Of a DNA stretch of 64,000 nucleotides, positions 25,225 to 39,234 are shown one piece after another. This DNA comes from Hymenoscyphus infarciens. Taxonomy: Eukaryota > Ascomycota > Leotiomycetes > Helotiales > Helotiaceae. Below the pieces are notes generated by a model. It searched no databases. It was given only the letters and a program-made list of their open reading frames with translations, and was not told where the DNA came from. Position numbers and translations under genes: made by a program. Every line of letters begins with the position of its first letter. Positions within the stretch are counted from its first letter, which is position 1. The stretch lies in assembly GCA_001414345.1 (NCBI GenBank), contig LLCB01000099.1:1-64000 (forward strand). Direction: 5' to 3'.

Positions 25225-27734
25225 CTACTCTCTCTTTTAAATAGGCCTCTTATAACTAAGCAGCTTTATCCTCTTTTAATATAAGAGTATTAACTTCTAG
25301 CTTACTATAATCCTCTCTCCTAGCCTTATATACTACTTTCTATAGTAAAAGAGCTTCTAAGAGACTAGCTATCTTTAGCTTCTCTAAATAGAACCTCTTT
25401 ACTAGTTATACCACATATATTAGTTATTAAGCTAGATACTAATTAAGGTCTTTATTATAACCTTTCTACTTAATTTAGTAATAAAGAGACTACTATCTCT
25501 TCTTACTAGCTAGTATTTCTTTAACCTCCTATTTCTCTTCTTCGTTTATAATAATTAGAGTAGTATAACTACCTATCCTAGTAAGAGATTGTCTATAGCC
25601 TTATATAACTTCTTAAAAGTAAAGATAAAGTAAACTTTAATAAAAGCTAGTAGTTATAATTAGAAAGTAAAACCTACTTCTTTAAGAATCTTAAAAGAGC
25701 TAGCTATCTAGTAGTCTAGCTTTTAACTTAGTTATTAAGTTACCTAGTCCTTTATTATAACAAAGACTATATCTCCTACTCTAAAATCGACATCTTATCT
25801 ATATTTATTTATATCTTATTCCTTCTTCTATTAAGCTTTTAATATATTTACTTAGTTAATATCTAAGACCTTCTAGATTATCTTTATAACTACTATAGCC
25901 TCTTCTTATAATAGCTATTCTTTTATATTAGCTAGTTCTAGTATTTATTAGTTAAATAAGGTTATTAGTATATATCTCTTTTATAACTTAAAAGGCGATA
26001 TTCTAATAGTACTATAAAGTAGTACTAACTATATATAGTCTATTATTAGAAGGATCTTAGACTAATTAGTATAATAATAATTAATATATAACTATAAGTA
26101 TTAATTAAAGTATTAATTTATAATCTTAGTCTAGCTATTAGTTTAAGCGTAGTTTATAATAGAGAGTTAAAGCTAAACTCCTAGGATTTAAGTAAACTCT
26201 CTCTAGAATATAGTAATAAAGTAAGAGCCTTTAGCTAATATTATACTTTTTAGAATTCTATAGTATTATAGAACGTACTTAATATATAACCTTACTATCT
26301 ATTCAAAAGTAATATTCTTATAGTAGAGTATTGAAATAGACTACTTAGATAAGTAGTCTATTACTATAAATATATTATTATAACTATATTTATTAACTAG
26401 AAAGGACTTAAAATCTATAGCTATATATTACTATATATATAGTAGTACTAGAAGTAGGTATAGGTAGCTAAGTGTTTTATCTTAAAGAACGTCTACTTTT
26501 CTATATTTATAGTAGTTTTATATATATCTTATAATATTAGCTTTTATATTTTACTAGATATATCTTAAATATAGAATCTAGTAGGTCTTATCTTTCTCTA
26601 GATAAGCTAAAAGTATTTAATTATAAGCTTTATAAATTAGGTCTATTCTTAGTATATCTATATCTAGTACTACTAAGTAGTCTTAGTAAAGTAAAAGGCC
26701 TTCCTCTAAAGTATATAAGGAATTAGTATTAGTTTTAGCTTATGTTTATATAGCTTAAAGTATTATAGTATCTTTATTTACTTAGTAGATTTATTTTAAA
26801 AGTATAAATAATTCTTAGAAGTAGTCTTTATTAACTAGAGCTAGTATAATTAAGCTTATTTTAACCTCTAAGTCTTTAAATGCTTTTATATTAACTTATT
26901 CCTTTATTAGAAGTATATAAGTCTAGTACTACTCTTTAAGTTCCTTTTATAAGCGTATCTTATTTACTTTATAAGTTAAAGTATCTATCTTCTTATTCTT
27001 ATACTTTAAATAGAATATAATAATAAAATAGTACTTAGCTAAGGCTTTAGCCTATCTTACTTAATAAGTAGTAAGTTACTTAGTAGTTATAAAGTACTTA
27101 AGTGTCTTATAATTAGTATAAATATAGATCTTTAAATAAGTACTTTATAGTTCTAGTCTCTATTCTATAAGTAAGTATATAATAGTAAGTAGCTCTTTAT
27201 TATATATTTTATAGTTATACTTAGCTAGAGACATAGTTTTACTAAAGTAGGCTATAGAGTACTATTCTCTATTAGCTTATTATTATTATAATACTCTAGT
27301 AATAATTCTATTTAAAGCGTCTATCTTAATTATAGTAGAGAGGTTAAGAGAGTAGTAGTAGAGGATTAGTATAGAGGTAAGTACTGCTTTTAGGTCTTTA
27401 AACGCTTTTTAGTACTTCTTATTAAAATTAAAAGATATGTTATTCTATATTAGATATATTAAGAGCTTTATAATTATATTATAGTTCTAGATAAACCTTT
27501 AATAGAAGTTATAGAAACTAAGGAAGCTTTAAACGCCTTTTACTATCTCTAAAGCTTACTATTTCTATACTACTAAGACCTTTTTAAAGTCTACTTTAAT
27601 CCTATTAGTACTAATAATAAACCTAAGGTATTTTATCTTCTTAATATTAAACTTATACTTTTTAATATTAACTTATAACCTAGTATTCTAAAAGACTTTT
27701 TATATATACTCTTTATATTTAAAGACGTTTAATA

Positions 27735-28262
27735 AGTAGATAAGGATATTATTTAAATAAGTAGAGTAGAAGTCGTTTAAATAGTTAAATAAGACGTTAT
27801 TTATATAGTACTAGTAGGTAGATAGGCTATTTATTAGACTAAATAGTAGAACCTTATACTTATACGTTCTATAATAGATATAAAAGCTAGTTAATTCCTT
27901 AGTATCTAGATCTATTTATATATAATAGAAGGCTTACTAGATATCTAGCTTAGTAAAAATATAAGCTTAACTAATATATATAAGCATTTTATTAAATAAA
28001 GGTAATAGATAGTAGTTCTTTTTAGTAAGATTATTAAGTTTTTAAAAGTTAATATAAAAATATAGTCTTCTATCTACTTTCTTTATAAATAGAATAGAAG
28101 TAATAAAGAGAGACTAGCTATATTTAATAAACCCTTTATAGAGATTCTCTAAAATATATTCCTTTATAGCTAATAACTCTTCTATAGATATCTTATATAG
28201 AGAGGAATATCTAAGAGTATTTAAACCTTTAAGATTAATCTTATAGTTATAGTATTAGTAAG
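27735..28262 (-). pseudogene. Gypsy A reverse transcriptase, N-terminal part and active site
   Basis: Minus-strand reading from 28,262 down gives EELLAIKEYILENLYKGFI, then SILFIKK, the RT segment that precedes the FCVDYR motif. At 27,790-27,735 it reaches YLNDF...YLNNILIY, i.e. the YLDDILIYS active site with both aspartates changed to asparagine by G-to-A mutation on the coding strand. That alone inactivates the enzyme. Confidence 0.85.
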
Positions 28263-28267
28263 GTAGA

Positions 28268-28437
28268 TGTTGGTATAACTTATAGTTATAAAAGCGATGT
28301 AAAAAGAGTTATATTATCGTTCGTATATACCGAGTAAAGCTAGCTACGATGCCTACTTAAGTAGCCTCTAAGCGAGTATACGTGTATCTACGTATACTAA
28401 TCTGAATCGCTATTTACCTCTTGAATATATACCGACA
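28268..28437 (-). repeat. Copia B LTR (3')
   Basis: 170 bp, preceded by target duplication GTAGA. Keeps the canonical TG...CA ends (TGTTGG...CGACA). Same LTR family as 34,260-34,429 and, inverted, 39,065-39,234 and 40,991-41,160. Confidence 0.93.
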
Positions 28438-28559
28438 CTGGCACTTCTTTAAAACGATAGAAGTTAGTACTCTAAAAATCACATATCCGAGCTAACTAAT
28501 TAGAGCCCTCTATTCCCTATCCTCGACTAATAAGAAGGCTCTATTTTAGTCTCTTATTT

Positions 28560-29330
28560 CGTTCTACCTATTTTATAAGGTTGATATCTAGCTTATTAGT
28601 ATCGATTAACTTTTATAGAGTATTATAGTAACTCTTTTTAGTTATAGTATCTGTAGGATTACTCTTATTATCGATCTATTTAATCTTATTAATCTCTCTT
28701 AATTTATATACTTCTTATAGGTATATAATATTAATTATTAGTTGCTTCTCCTTAGTTATACCTAATTTAGCTATATATTTATAAATAGACTTCGAATTAG
28801 TATATATTATAAGTAGTATCTTAAATCCTAAGATACTTTTAAGAGTCGATTTTATTAAAGCCGCGGCGTTAAATCTAAAGCTTATTATATATAATTCTAA
28901 TACTAAAACACTATAGGTAACTCTCTTATATTTAGTAGAAGACTAATATAAGATATTAGTATTATTGTCTTTATTTATAAGAGTAATAATATAACTGATT
29001 TATAATAATAAGTCTTTATTATTAGTAAATAATCTATTAGTAAAAGTATATAACTTTAGAGAAGATTTATCTAATTTAACGAATTTAAGTCCTTTTAAGA
29101 GATTATTAATTTATTATTAAATTCGCTTATTAAGAAGTAAAATATTATTATTTTAAGAATCGATAGTTTAGATAGTATATAATAAGTCGAAAGCGGCCTT
29201 AGGTTAGAATACCGTGGCTAAGTATACCTCTCTAGTATATTATATAATATATTAATCTTTAGTATCTACTATATATAATGTCTCTTTTATATTAGATATC
29301 TTAGATAGAGCCTTTTATACTAAATCTAAG
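28560..29330 (-). pseudogene. Copia B pol C-terminus (RNase H and tail)
   Basis: Minus-strand reading shows AAFDLLYTI, RGLKF-type GLKFVKLDKSSLKL, FTNNKDL, KRVTYSVLVLELY, FNAAALIKST, then EINKIK, SNPTDTITKK and LIDTNKLDINLI. This is the C-terminal third of pol in fungal Ty1/copia elements, where RNase H contains the FTD...NN.DL and SELYA motifs. Interrupted by several TAA/TAG codons that would be CAA/CAG before RIP. Confidence 0.8.
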
Positions 29331-32300
29331 TGTTTTACGTAATCTTAAGTAAGAGATATAGAGCTATTAAGATGCTTAGTAATTAGCTCTCTATTAAATT
29401 TAATTAGATAGTTAATAGTAAGCTCTTCTCTCTTCTTAGATATAAACCTAGCTTTGTTAATAGTAAGCTCTTCTTTGTTAGTAAAAGCGTTATTAATAAG
29501 TATAAGAGTATTATTAGTTTAAAGGCCTACTATACTAAAAGGAGTATCTAACTTTACTTACTTATTATATTAGTATAACTTGGTATATAAAAGATAGAGG
29601 TCGAATATTAACTATTCTATTATAAGCCTTAGAATATAGTGTTTATAGTACGTTATAAACTAATGATTACTAGCTTCTAGAATACTATATAATAGCCTAA
29701 TTACTTTAAAGAATATATCTTCTTATTAAGGATAACCTTTAAGAGAGCGTATAAAGAATTTCTAATTTAAGTTAGTTAAAGATTATATATATACTTATAT
29801 AATATCTTAAATAAATACTTATAAACCTAGAAGTATTATAATAAGTATAAGGATTATTCTCTAGCTTACTCTCTAAATTATAGGTGCTTAAGTAAGCACT
29901 AGTGACTTTCTAGTATTATTATATACTTAGATTACTAATCTTAACTTCGTGAAAGTAAGTGCTATACTCTTAAATTTAATATTATTTATAAAGCGTAATC
30001 TGAATATTCTAGTATTAAGAGGTAATTCCTTCTAAGTAATAATCTTAAAAACACTATAATTAGTTAATCTATTAATCTCCTTTTATTATAATTTAATATA
30101 TATTATACTATTATTAGTTATAAAGACTTTAATATTATAAGGTTTATTTAAATTAGTAAGAAAAGTTTCAATATCCTTAAGAGTGACATAGTTAATATCG
30201 TTAATAAAAGTGTCTAACTGCTAGAATAACGCTTTAATATTACTTAAAGGCTTTAGATACTTTTAAGACTATCTACGTCTATACTTCTAGAGAGGTTCTA
30301 GTATAGTTTCTAGAATATTAGTATTCTAGTAGATCTATAACTATTAAAGTCGATATTAGAAAGAAGACGAATATTATTTAATATCTTACTTACCTTATTA
30401 CTTAAAAGTTCCCTCTTTTTTATAGGGTTATAGTGTTGTTTTAGATAGTACTATACTAGAAACTTTCTTAGTTACTAGTATTATTTTAGAAGTTTTAGAA
30501 GTTTTAATAAAGTATAGCTTTATAACTATAGATTAAAACTTTATAAGACTATTTAGTAGTACTATAATATAGTCCTTATTCTTAATTTCTTAAAGAATAA
30601 AAGGTCTTATTTAAGACTTTATATACTCCCTTTATACTAAAACGTTTAAATTTAAAAGTAAGTCCTTAACTTAGTTAATTAGTCTGTTTTATATATTAAG
30701 AGCTTCTTTAACTTAGTAAGATATAATCTACTTTTATACTTCTTAAGTAGCCTTCTTATAGGTCTCTAATCTTATAGAAATTAGTTATAAAGGTACGTCG
30801 TTTATAGTTATTTAAGTATATACTCTATATACTAATAGAGTAGAGACTAGACTATTTAGGCCTACTATATCGTTAATTACTTTAAAGGCTATTTAAAGTA
30901 CTAAACTTTATAAGAGATAAAGCTTTTATTTATATATAATATTATATACTTATTAAATCAGTCTATAGTATTATTTTACTATACTAATTGAATTATATGC
31001 TTTAACTAGTATAGTTTTTACTATAGTACCTATTCTAGTAGTAAAGTATATAAAGTCCTTTTTAATAAAGTTTGTCCTAGTATTTATAATAATATAATTA
31101 AGAGGTCTAAGATATATATTAATCTAATATCTTTAGAAGACCTCTTATATAGTTATTACTTTTATATCTAGTAAAAAGTTACTTACTTAATACCTTATTA
31201 CTTTATCTATATAGTATAAGACTACTTACTTATTAAGAAAGAAAGTATTAATTAAAATACTATAATTAAATTTAAAGTTATTATAAAGAGTAAACTTAAA
31301 TTAGCTAGGTAAACTTCTATACTTTTAATAGTATTTATAAAATTTAGTAAGATGTTAAAAGATACTTTAGTTAATACGATATCTAGTTCTTTCTAGTATA
31401 TATTATAATCTTAGTATTAATAGGTAGCTAAATCGCTTATAAAGTTGTTAAATATTAATATTTATAAGAAATATTAGGTACTCTTATATAAAGTTATATA
31501 TAGCTTTATCTTAGAGTAGAAAAGAGTGTTTGAATTGTTATATAATAGAGAACCTTTTAACTTTTAATCTTTTCTTATTCTCTTAGATAAGTATATTTTA
31601 AAGATTATTTAGAGTAATATTTAAGTTATTTATACTATTAATATAAAGGATAAAAGAGGTATTAGATTATACTATATAGAATTTAGCTTTTCTAATTAGT
31701 ATATTAATTATTATTAATCCTAAAAATAAAGTATATCCTTTACTAAACTAGATATTAAATTAACCTTTTATACCTTTATTAATTAAGATACTTTTAATAA
31801 GTCTAATATATATAAGATATTAGTTATATCTTATACTTAACTTTTAAGCTGCCTTAGTATTAATTATTATACTAAAGAAGTTCTCTTTTATATATCTTTT
31901 AGCTATTATTATAAATACTTTCTTTATAAATTTATATATAACGTTAGAAGTGTTATTTAGGTTGTTTAGGTTTTATAGGATATATCTATTAATAGCGTAT
32001 TTTTATACTAAACTTAGTAAATTTATAATAAGTTATTTAGTATTTAAATTATTAATAAATCCTATAAAAGTAATATTATAATAGATAACTTTATTATCTA
32101 AGCTAGTATCTAATAAGTAACTATCTTCTTTTAATAGAGTAATAGTATAAAGAGTCTCTAATATCTCCTCCTCCTAGATACTTTAAGTATATATTATATT
32201 TATATTATATACCTTTCTAGTATACTTATCTTACTTCTCTTTAAAGTATCTAGAATTCTTATTAGTCTATTTAGTAAAGTAATAGTTCTACTCTTCTTAA

Positions 32301-34259
32301 CTATAATCCTAAGATAAATAATCGTCCTTTTTATATATATAATATGTCCTCTTCTTCTTATATTAATCTATACTATTGAATTTATTTATACTACTATATT
32401 ATCTACTCTTATAAAAGTGCTTCTTAGTTATTATAGTTTCGTTTATAACTATCTTTAGGTAGACTTTTATATAGGATTAGATTGAACTTTATAGAAGAGT
32501 AATAGTATTAGAAATCGAAGAGTCTTAGAGTAAGGTTGATATTATAATAGTATAATCTAGGACCTTTTTATATACTAAAATTAGCTTATTCGAAAACTAA
32601 CTATTAATATGAAAGTCTATAGAGAGAGAAAATCTTAGTAAATTAAGTCTTAATAATATATTCTTAAAAGACTATAATATTAATACTTTAGATGTTTAAA
32701 TTATCTCTTATAAATTAATATTATTCTACTTAGATAATTAGCTTCTTTTATAAAGTTTATCTTTAAAGTATTATTATATAGATATAGATAAAACTTTAAA
32801 AAATTAATTATTATTTTTATTAAAAAGTATAATATAAAAGTAATTTAAAGCATTACTTTTTAATATAATAGAGAAAGTAAGAGAGTAAATTACTAGTAAT
32901 ACTCTACTTCTCTTATATATATCTTTAAATATTATAATTTTAATTATAAAGTTATCTTCTTTTCTACTATATTTTTAATTATTCTTATATACTTTTATAA
33001 AAGTACTTAATATATAAGAGTAGTCTTAACCTTTTTAAGAATTTTATAAAGTTAACTCTAGTTTAAAATATACTATATTTATTTATATTAGTAGTCTTTT
33101 GCTAAGATTATCCTATTGCTGATTATATTCTAGATACTTAGAGGTATTATTAAAATCGTTACTACTAGTATCTTTACTAAATTAATAGGATATAAAGAAG
33201 GATATCTAGTTATCTTTTAGTAGACTTAAAAGTTGGATTAGAAGTTATACTAGATTACTTAAGTCTTTCCTTTTAGTTAGTAGGATTAAAGTCGTCGAAG
33301 GTGTTAGTTATTATATCAGTTGTTATTATTATTATTATTATTATATAGTAGATGCTTATAAAGCTTCGTCTCTAGCCTTCGTCTTAGATCGGGTGTTTTA
33401 AGTAATATTTTTAGCTAGAGGTTATTATTATTAGAGTTATTATTACTATAGCTTTTATTATCTTTTAGCGTATTCTATTATATATTTGTAATAGGATCTT
33501 AATTCTTTAGTACTAGCTCTTATTAATACTATATCTTTTAATTCTTTATCTAACTACTTAGTTTAGTTAACCTTAGTAGTAGTATTATATAGTATTTAAG
33601 ATATAAGTATCTTATATCTATCTATCTTAACTTATATACCTCTTTTACAAAGTGTTTATTATAACTTAGTAGTAGTAGATCAGTGGATTTTAGTAAATTT
33701 ATCTTAATCCTATTTTTTAAAGTCTACTTAAAATTCGTCTTAAAGAAGAAGGTCTTCGTTCTCTTCTTTAGTATACTCTTCTTCTCGTTTAGCTATAAAA
33801 ATCGTCTCTTCTATTTATATTAACTTTAGCTTTAGTACTAGCTTTAGAGCTTATTTTAGTACTAAAGTTAAAGCCTCTAAAGTTATTAGAATCGGTGTTA
33901 GTATATCTATTATATTATAGATGTTATTATTACTTAAATTAAATTTAGATGTTATTAAAAGTCTATTTATACTTTATTTAATAGATTATAGATGAAAGAG
34001 ATATCGGGTTTTAGGTGAATAGATATCTTAGAGAGTATGAATTGTCTTAGTAGATAAAAGGAGGTCGGTATTCGTAATCGGCGCTTTCTGTCTTAAGAAG
34101 CGTTTATAGTATATTATTGAAAAGTTGTTAAATAGTAGAAGGAGTTATAATTAGAGAAGAGGAGTCTACTAGTAATATTAAGTTTACTTTTATATAAGTA
34201 TACTCGTGGTAGAAATATATAAAGTAACTAAGTATCTAATCTATACGTCTACTAATTAG

Positions 34260-34429
34260 TATTAGTATAACTTATAGTTATAAAAGCGATGTAAAAAGAG
34301 TTATATTATCGTTCGTATATACTAAGTAAAGCTAGCTACGATGCCTACTTAAGTAGCCTCTAAGCGAGTACACGTGTACCCACGTATACTAATCCGAATC
34401 GCTATTTACCTCTTGAATATATACCGATA
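34260..34429 (-). repeat. Copia B LTR (5')
   Basis: 170 bp. The terminal TG and CA have become TA at both ends by RIP. Followed by target duplication GTAGA. It also retains unmutated CA/TG in the middle (CACGTGTACCCACG) that other copies have partly lost. Confidence 0.93.
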
Positions 34430-36800
34430 GTAGAAGAGTATTTAAGGTAGCTTTAGAAAATACCTCTTTAAAGTTCTAGTACTTATTAAGAAGAGCGATA
34501 TTAGAGGCTATATCTAGCTCTTAATTAGCTATAATAGTATTAATTTTATATATACTTATAATAAATATCTTACTATCTTTTTAAAGTAAGTAATAATATA
34601 TTCTTATAGCTAAAATAACTAAAATATTAATAATAGAGTCTAACTTCTTTAAAATAAAGAGTTTCTAATAATATACTAAGATAAGTACCTTCTTAATAAT
34701 ATCTTTAAGTTCTTTCTTTATAACCTAGTATTATACTTATATTAAGGACTTATAACCTCCTCTACTATATATAGTCGAGGTATAACTAGTTAGAGTTATA
34801 GTATTAATTTTAAGGTAATCTATAAGCTCTAAAAGTTGTCTACCTTATTAGTACTATTTATCTATTTCTATAGCTTAGTTATAAGTATTAGCTTTATTCT
34901 AGTAAGAGAGTATAGAGTCTTTTAGTTATATAGAGTCTTAAGAGAGAGAAGTTAGCTATTAGATAAAGAAGTAAAGCTTAAAGTTATTAGACTAGAGTAG
35001 TTTCTAATAAGTTATATTAATATTAATATAAAAGTACTTAAAGAACTTCTAGCTAAAGATAATATTATATAGACCTAAGTCTAAGAGAATAAATAATATA
35101 TTAAAGAATTTATAGCTATCTAAGATATAATTTAAAAGGAGATAGTATATAGTTTTACTCTTAATTTCTCTATTATATCTATAAATCTTAATAAAAGTAG
35201 GAAGTCTTTTAGTCTTTAAACTATAGAACTTTATAAGGTTATAACTAAATTATATATTTATAAAAGAAAAGGTATTTACTTTAAAGTTATTAAAAGTAGT
35301 AGTTTATATACTAAATCTATTAATAGTTATTATACTAGGTAAAGTAAACGCTTTTCTACTAATTAATAACTATAGATTAATCTTAGAAAGATTAATCCTA
35401 TATTTACCTAAGAAGGAGTCTTCTTTTAAGCTTCTTCGTTTCCTAACTCTAAGCTAGTATCTTCTTCTTTAAGCTCTTTAAAGTTAACCTTATATATTCT
35501 TAGCTTTAGATAATCCTTAATATAATAACTAAGCTTACTATAGTTAAAGCACTTATCTAATAGTTCTAAGGTTAAGTAGTTATTTATAGTAGGAGTATTA
35601 AGACGTCTAAGAGAGATAAAAGGGGTTATAGAAGAAGAAGGGCTAGTAGACGTAGGAGTAGGTATATACTAGTTTAAGATAGAAGGAAAGTTTATTACTT
35701 ATACTCTTTAAGAAGTAAGATTTTAGAGGTTACTATTAATACTACTTATAAGATTATAAAAAGAGTTTATATCTCTTCTAGCTTAGAACTTAGTAATAAT
35801 AAGAGATTAGTATAGTATAGAGGTTAACTTATTCTATAAGTCTTCTACCTAGTCTTATTAGAGAACTTTAGCTTTATTTATAAGTTATTAGAACTTAATA
35901 TAGAAGTTATAGAAAGTTTCTATCTTTAATATAATAAGGTCTTAATATTAGATATAAGCTTCTTAGTATATATAAAAGCTAATAGTAATATTTTAAAAGT
36001 AAGTTAATATCTCTTTATAGCTACTAAACTAATCTATAGTATTAAACTTATATTTTAGGTAAATATAGTTTTAAGCTCTTTTAGAAGTATAGTAGTAGAT
36101 TAAATTTATTCTTACTTTCTTAAACTTAAAGTAGTTAGTATTAATAGATAACTTTACTATAATTTTAGTTTCCTAGGTTATATAAGTAAATTTATCTTCT
36201 ATAGTAAATTAGTAAAGATTAGCTATTCTACTTATCTTCTTTAATAAGAGAACTATAGAAGAGGAATAAGTTATATTAAGAGTTTATAGCTAAGTAGAGG
36301 TATATTAATAAGAAGTATTAACTATATTTAAAGTATTAACTTTAAGTTTATAAACTTTACTTATTAATAAGGTTATTACTTTAAGGATTTATTATAAGAT
36401 AGAGTTAAGTAAAGGTAATTTAGAGATCTTATACTATAAGGAACTAGTAGTTACCTTAGTAGAAGAAGGTAGTAGTAGTAATATAGTAATAGCTAGTATA
36501 TATATTTTAGTAGGTTAAGTTCTTAAGCTAGATTAGAATACGACGTTAATAGAAGAGAGAAGAGAGATTAGCTCTACTAACTCTAAAGTAAGGTATAATA
36601 GTTCTTAGATTAATAGATTACCTTTAAAAGACTTAACGTAGCTAATAGAAGAATACTAGACCCTACTACTTAATATAAATAGATTAGGCTTTATAGAAGA
36701 GAATAGTAAATTTAGTAGATTTAATATAATTAAATATATATATTATTATTAAGATATTAGTAAAAGCCTTCCTAGGTAAAGAGAGAGAGTTTAGTTTTAG

Positions 36801-36992
36801 TATAATAGCTCTCTATAAATATATAAAGAGAGTACTTATAGAATAGTACTTAATATTAAGGAAAACTAAACTAAAGAGAAAAGTAAAGAGTATAAGCACT
36901 CTAGCTTTATTTATATATATTTAAGCAAAGCCTTAGCAAAGCCTTAAGATAACCTAGTTACGTAAGTGACGTATATAACTAGAACTGTTACA
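36801..36992 (-). repeat. Gypsy A long terminal repeat (5' LTR)
   Basis: 192 bp partner of 25,033-25,224. It keeps more of the original bases (for example GTTACA at its end where the other copy has ATTACA). Followed directly by the target duplication AATAG at 36,993-36,997. Confidence 0.92.
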
Positions 36993-36997
36993 AATAG

Positions 36998-39059
36998 TAT
37001 AAAACCTCTCTAGTTACTCTATAAGAATATAAGCTAGTATTATCTATAACTAAGTATATAACCTTATCTCTTCTCTTCTTATATAACTTCTTATACTATA
37101 GAAAGAGCTTTAGCTTAAGATAACTCTTATAAAGCTAGTACTAATCTACTTCTCTCTTACCTCTATTCTCTTATTTATATACTATCTTTTATAAGTAATT
37201 CTATAATTCAGCTCTTCTTCTAAGTACTCTACGTTCTTTACTAGTCTAGTATCTCTTCTTTTCTCTTTCTTACTAATTAAATTCAGCTTTTATAAGATAT
37301 AGCTATACTATAATAGCCTCGGCTAAATACGTCTCTACTTTCTTAATCTCTTATCTTATTTCTAGGTTATATATATAATATAGACCTTAGTAAGAACCTA
37401 GGTAGATAGTACTAAAGAATTATCTATTAGAATACCTCTTAACTATCTTAGATTATATATCTCTATAGTAGTATTCGTCTATCTTCTACTAGTACTAATT
37501 AGCTCTCTCGTCGAGTTCTATATATATTATTATAACGTCTATAAATATAACTCTTAAGAGGTCTTCGTCTAAGAGACGCTTTATTAATTTAATATATTAT
37601 ATTATGATTTTAAGAGTAAGTTTAGACTTTAATTCTTTTATAAAAGAGTAACTAGTATTATATAAGACTTATTAAAAAGATAATTTAAATAGGTTTTTAC
37701 TCTTATCTCTATTACTCTAAAGTCCTAGTTTATAAAGATATATAAGATTCGACTTTTAGTAAGACTCTTATAAATTAATAACCTTTATAATAATCCTCTT
37801 TTATAGCTTAGAGGTAAGTTTAATATACTAGCTAGAACGAGGCTTATTTTAAATATTTATCTTTATTTTAAGTCTTTAGCCTCTTATATTACTATTCTAA
37901 GTATAGATAGTATTATTTTTAGCTCTCTTTCTAATATCTCTAATACTACTCGCTAAAATAGATATATAATCTAGGTTATCTTATATCTAAAGAAGTAACT
38001 CTTATTTCTTTATATTCTATCTACTTCTACTAATAATAATAGTACGCTACTAAACTAAGACTTTATATAAAGAAGTCTTTTATTTTAGAGCCTAGCGACT
38101 TTTAGAGCTCTACTGTTTTTTTGCTATTATATATTATAGTTATTTAATTAATTATAAGAATAAAAGTAGATATATAGATGGTTTTAGCTTAGTTTTAGTA
38201 CTAAAAGCGTACTAAAAAGTAGTAATAAGCTAAGAGACGTTTAGAAAATACTACGTCTAGTATCTATTTATATACTTTATATATAAAAAATACTTCTAAC
38301 TAAGTAAACTTTTACTAAATTATCTAATTTATTATTTACTTTTTTAACTCGTTTTTATTTTATAGAACTAGATAGTATATAAAGAAGTAGAAGAATAGTT
38401 ATATAATTATATAATTCTAGGATTTAGAGAGCGTATTAGTTTTAGTATTCTTAGTATTAAGAAGCTAGACAACGAACTAGCTTTAGTACTAAGATACTAA
38501 GACTACTAGTTCGTAGCTACTTCGGTGTTATATACTTAGTATAGCTAGTATAGTAGTATATTTAATATATTTACTAACTTTAGCTATCTACGTTATAGTA
38601 TAGCTAGTACTAGGTTAGTCTATTAGTATTTAAAAGTTTTTTATAATATAACTTAAAAAGCTAGAGCTTCTATATAAAGAAGGAAATAAAATAAAGTAGA
38701 AGAGATTAGTAAAAAAGAAGAAAGAAAAGAAGAATAGAAAGAAAGAGTTTAAATTTAAAAATAACTACTTTATTATAAATTAGTATATATGTAATTATAT
38801 AATTATATAGTAATTAAACTAATCTAATTAAGAAATCTATTAATTAAAATCTAATCTAATCTAATTATATTAATTAGAGTAATAATTCTTTAATAGAGTA
38901 ATTCTTTTCTATACTAGTAATTATATAGACTTAGATACTAATATAAGAATCTATATTATAGTTTTAACTATTAGTAGCTTTTATCTAATAATAATAGTTA
39001 TTATTAAAGTATTACTAATAACTAATAAATATTAAATATAGCTATTTTATTAGAAGTTT
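36998..39059. other. AT-rich RIP-mutated DNA between gypsy A and copia C
   Basis: This is the host DNA to the right of gypsy A. On the minus strand 37,050-37,590 gives a long reading with few stops (includes RLLDEDLLRVIF and ETYLAEAII), which suggests a decayed protein-coding repeat, but I do not recognise the family. About 38,805-38,880 resembles 23,860-23,945. No intact gene is present. Confidence 0.4.
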
Positions 39060-39064
39060 ATAAT

Positions 39065-39234
39065 TATTAGTATATATTTAAAAGTAAATAGCGATTCGGA
39101 TTAGTATACGTAGGTATACGTGCTTCTCGCTTAAGAGCTACTTAAGTAGTTATCGTAGCTAGCTTTACTCGGTATATACGAACGATAATATAACTCTTTT
39201 TACATCGCTTTTATAACTATAAGTTATACTATTA
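39065..39234 (+). repeat. Copia C LTR (5')
   Basis: 170 bp, starts TATTAG (from TGTTAG) and ends ACTATTA. Preceded by target duplication ATAAT. Inverted relative to the copia B LTRs. Confidence 0.92.

Larger units (their letters stand above)
28268..34429 (-). mobile_element. Ty1/copia element B, complete, nested inside gypsy A
   Basis: Direct repeats of 170 bp at 28,268-28,437 (starts TGTTGG, ends CGACA) and 34,260-34,429 (starts TATTAG, ends CGATA) are flanked by the duplication GTAGA (28,263-28,267 and 34,430-34,434). Total 6,162 bp. Coding on the minus strand: gag at about 34.0-32.3 kb with a zinc-knuckle remnant (KKHFYK) near 32,380-32,420, and pol down to 28.5 kb. The C-terminus of pol (28,560-29,330) reads like fungal copia elements, with GLKFVKLDKSSLKL, then NAAALIKST, then REINKIK, SNPTD and LIDTNKLD. 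The element landed between protease and RT of gypsy A, so it is the younger insertion, and it too was RIP-mutated afterwards. Confidence 0.92.
25033..36992 (-). mobile_element. Ty3/gypsy element A, complete, split by a nested copia element
   Basis: Direct repeats of 192 bp at 25,033-25,224 and 36,801-36,992 start TATAATAG (from an original TG start) and end TTACA. Both sides carry the 5-bp duplication AATAG (25,028-25,032 and 36,993-36,997). Coding is on the minus strand: a CCHC knuckle remnant (KCFNYSK...YY) near 35,535-35,580, the RT start (HKINLEG-type, then EELLAIKEYILENL and KGFI) at 28,100-28,262, and the RT active site at about 27,735-27,790 reading YLNNILIY where the family has YLDDILIYS. 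The copy is heavily RIP-mutated and dead. Without the nested 6,162-bp element and its 5-bp duplication it is 5,793 bp, a normal gypsy length. Confidence 0.92.
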
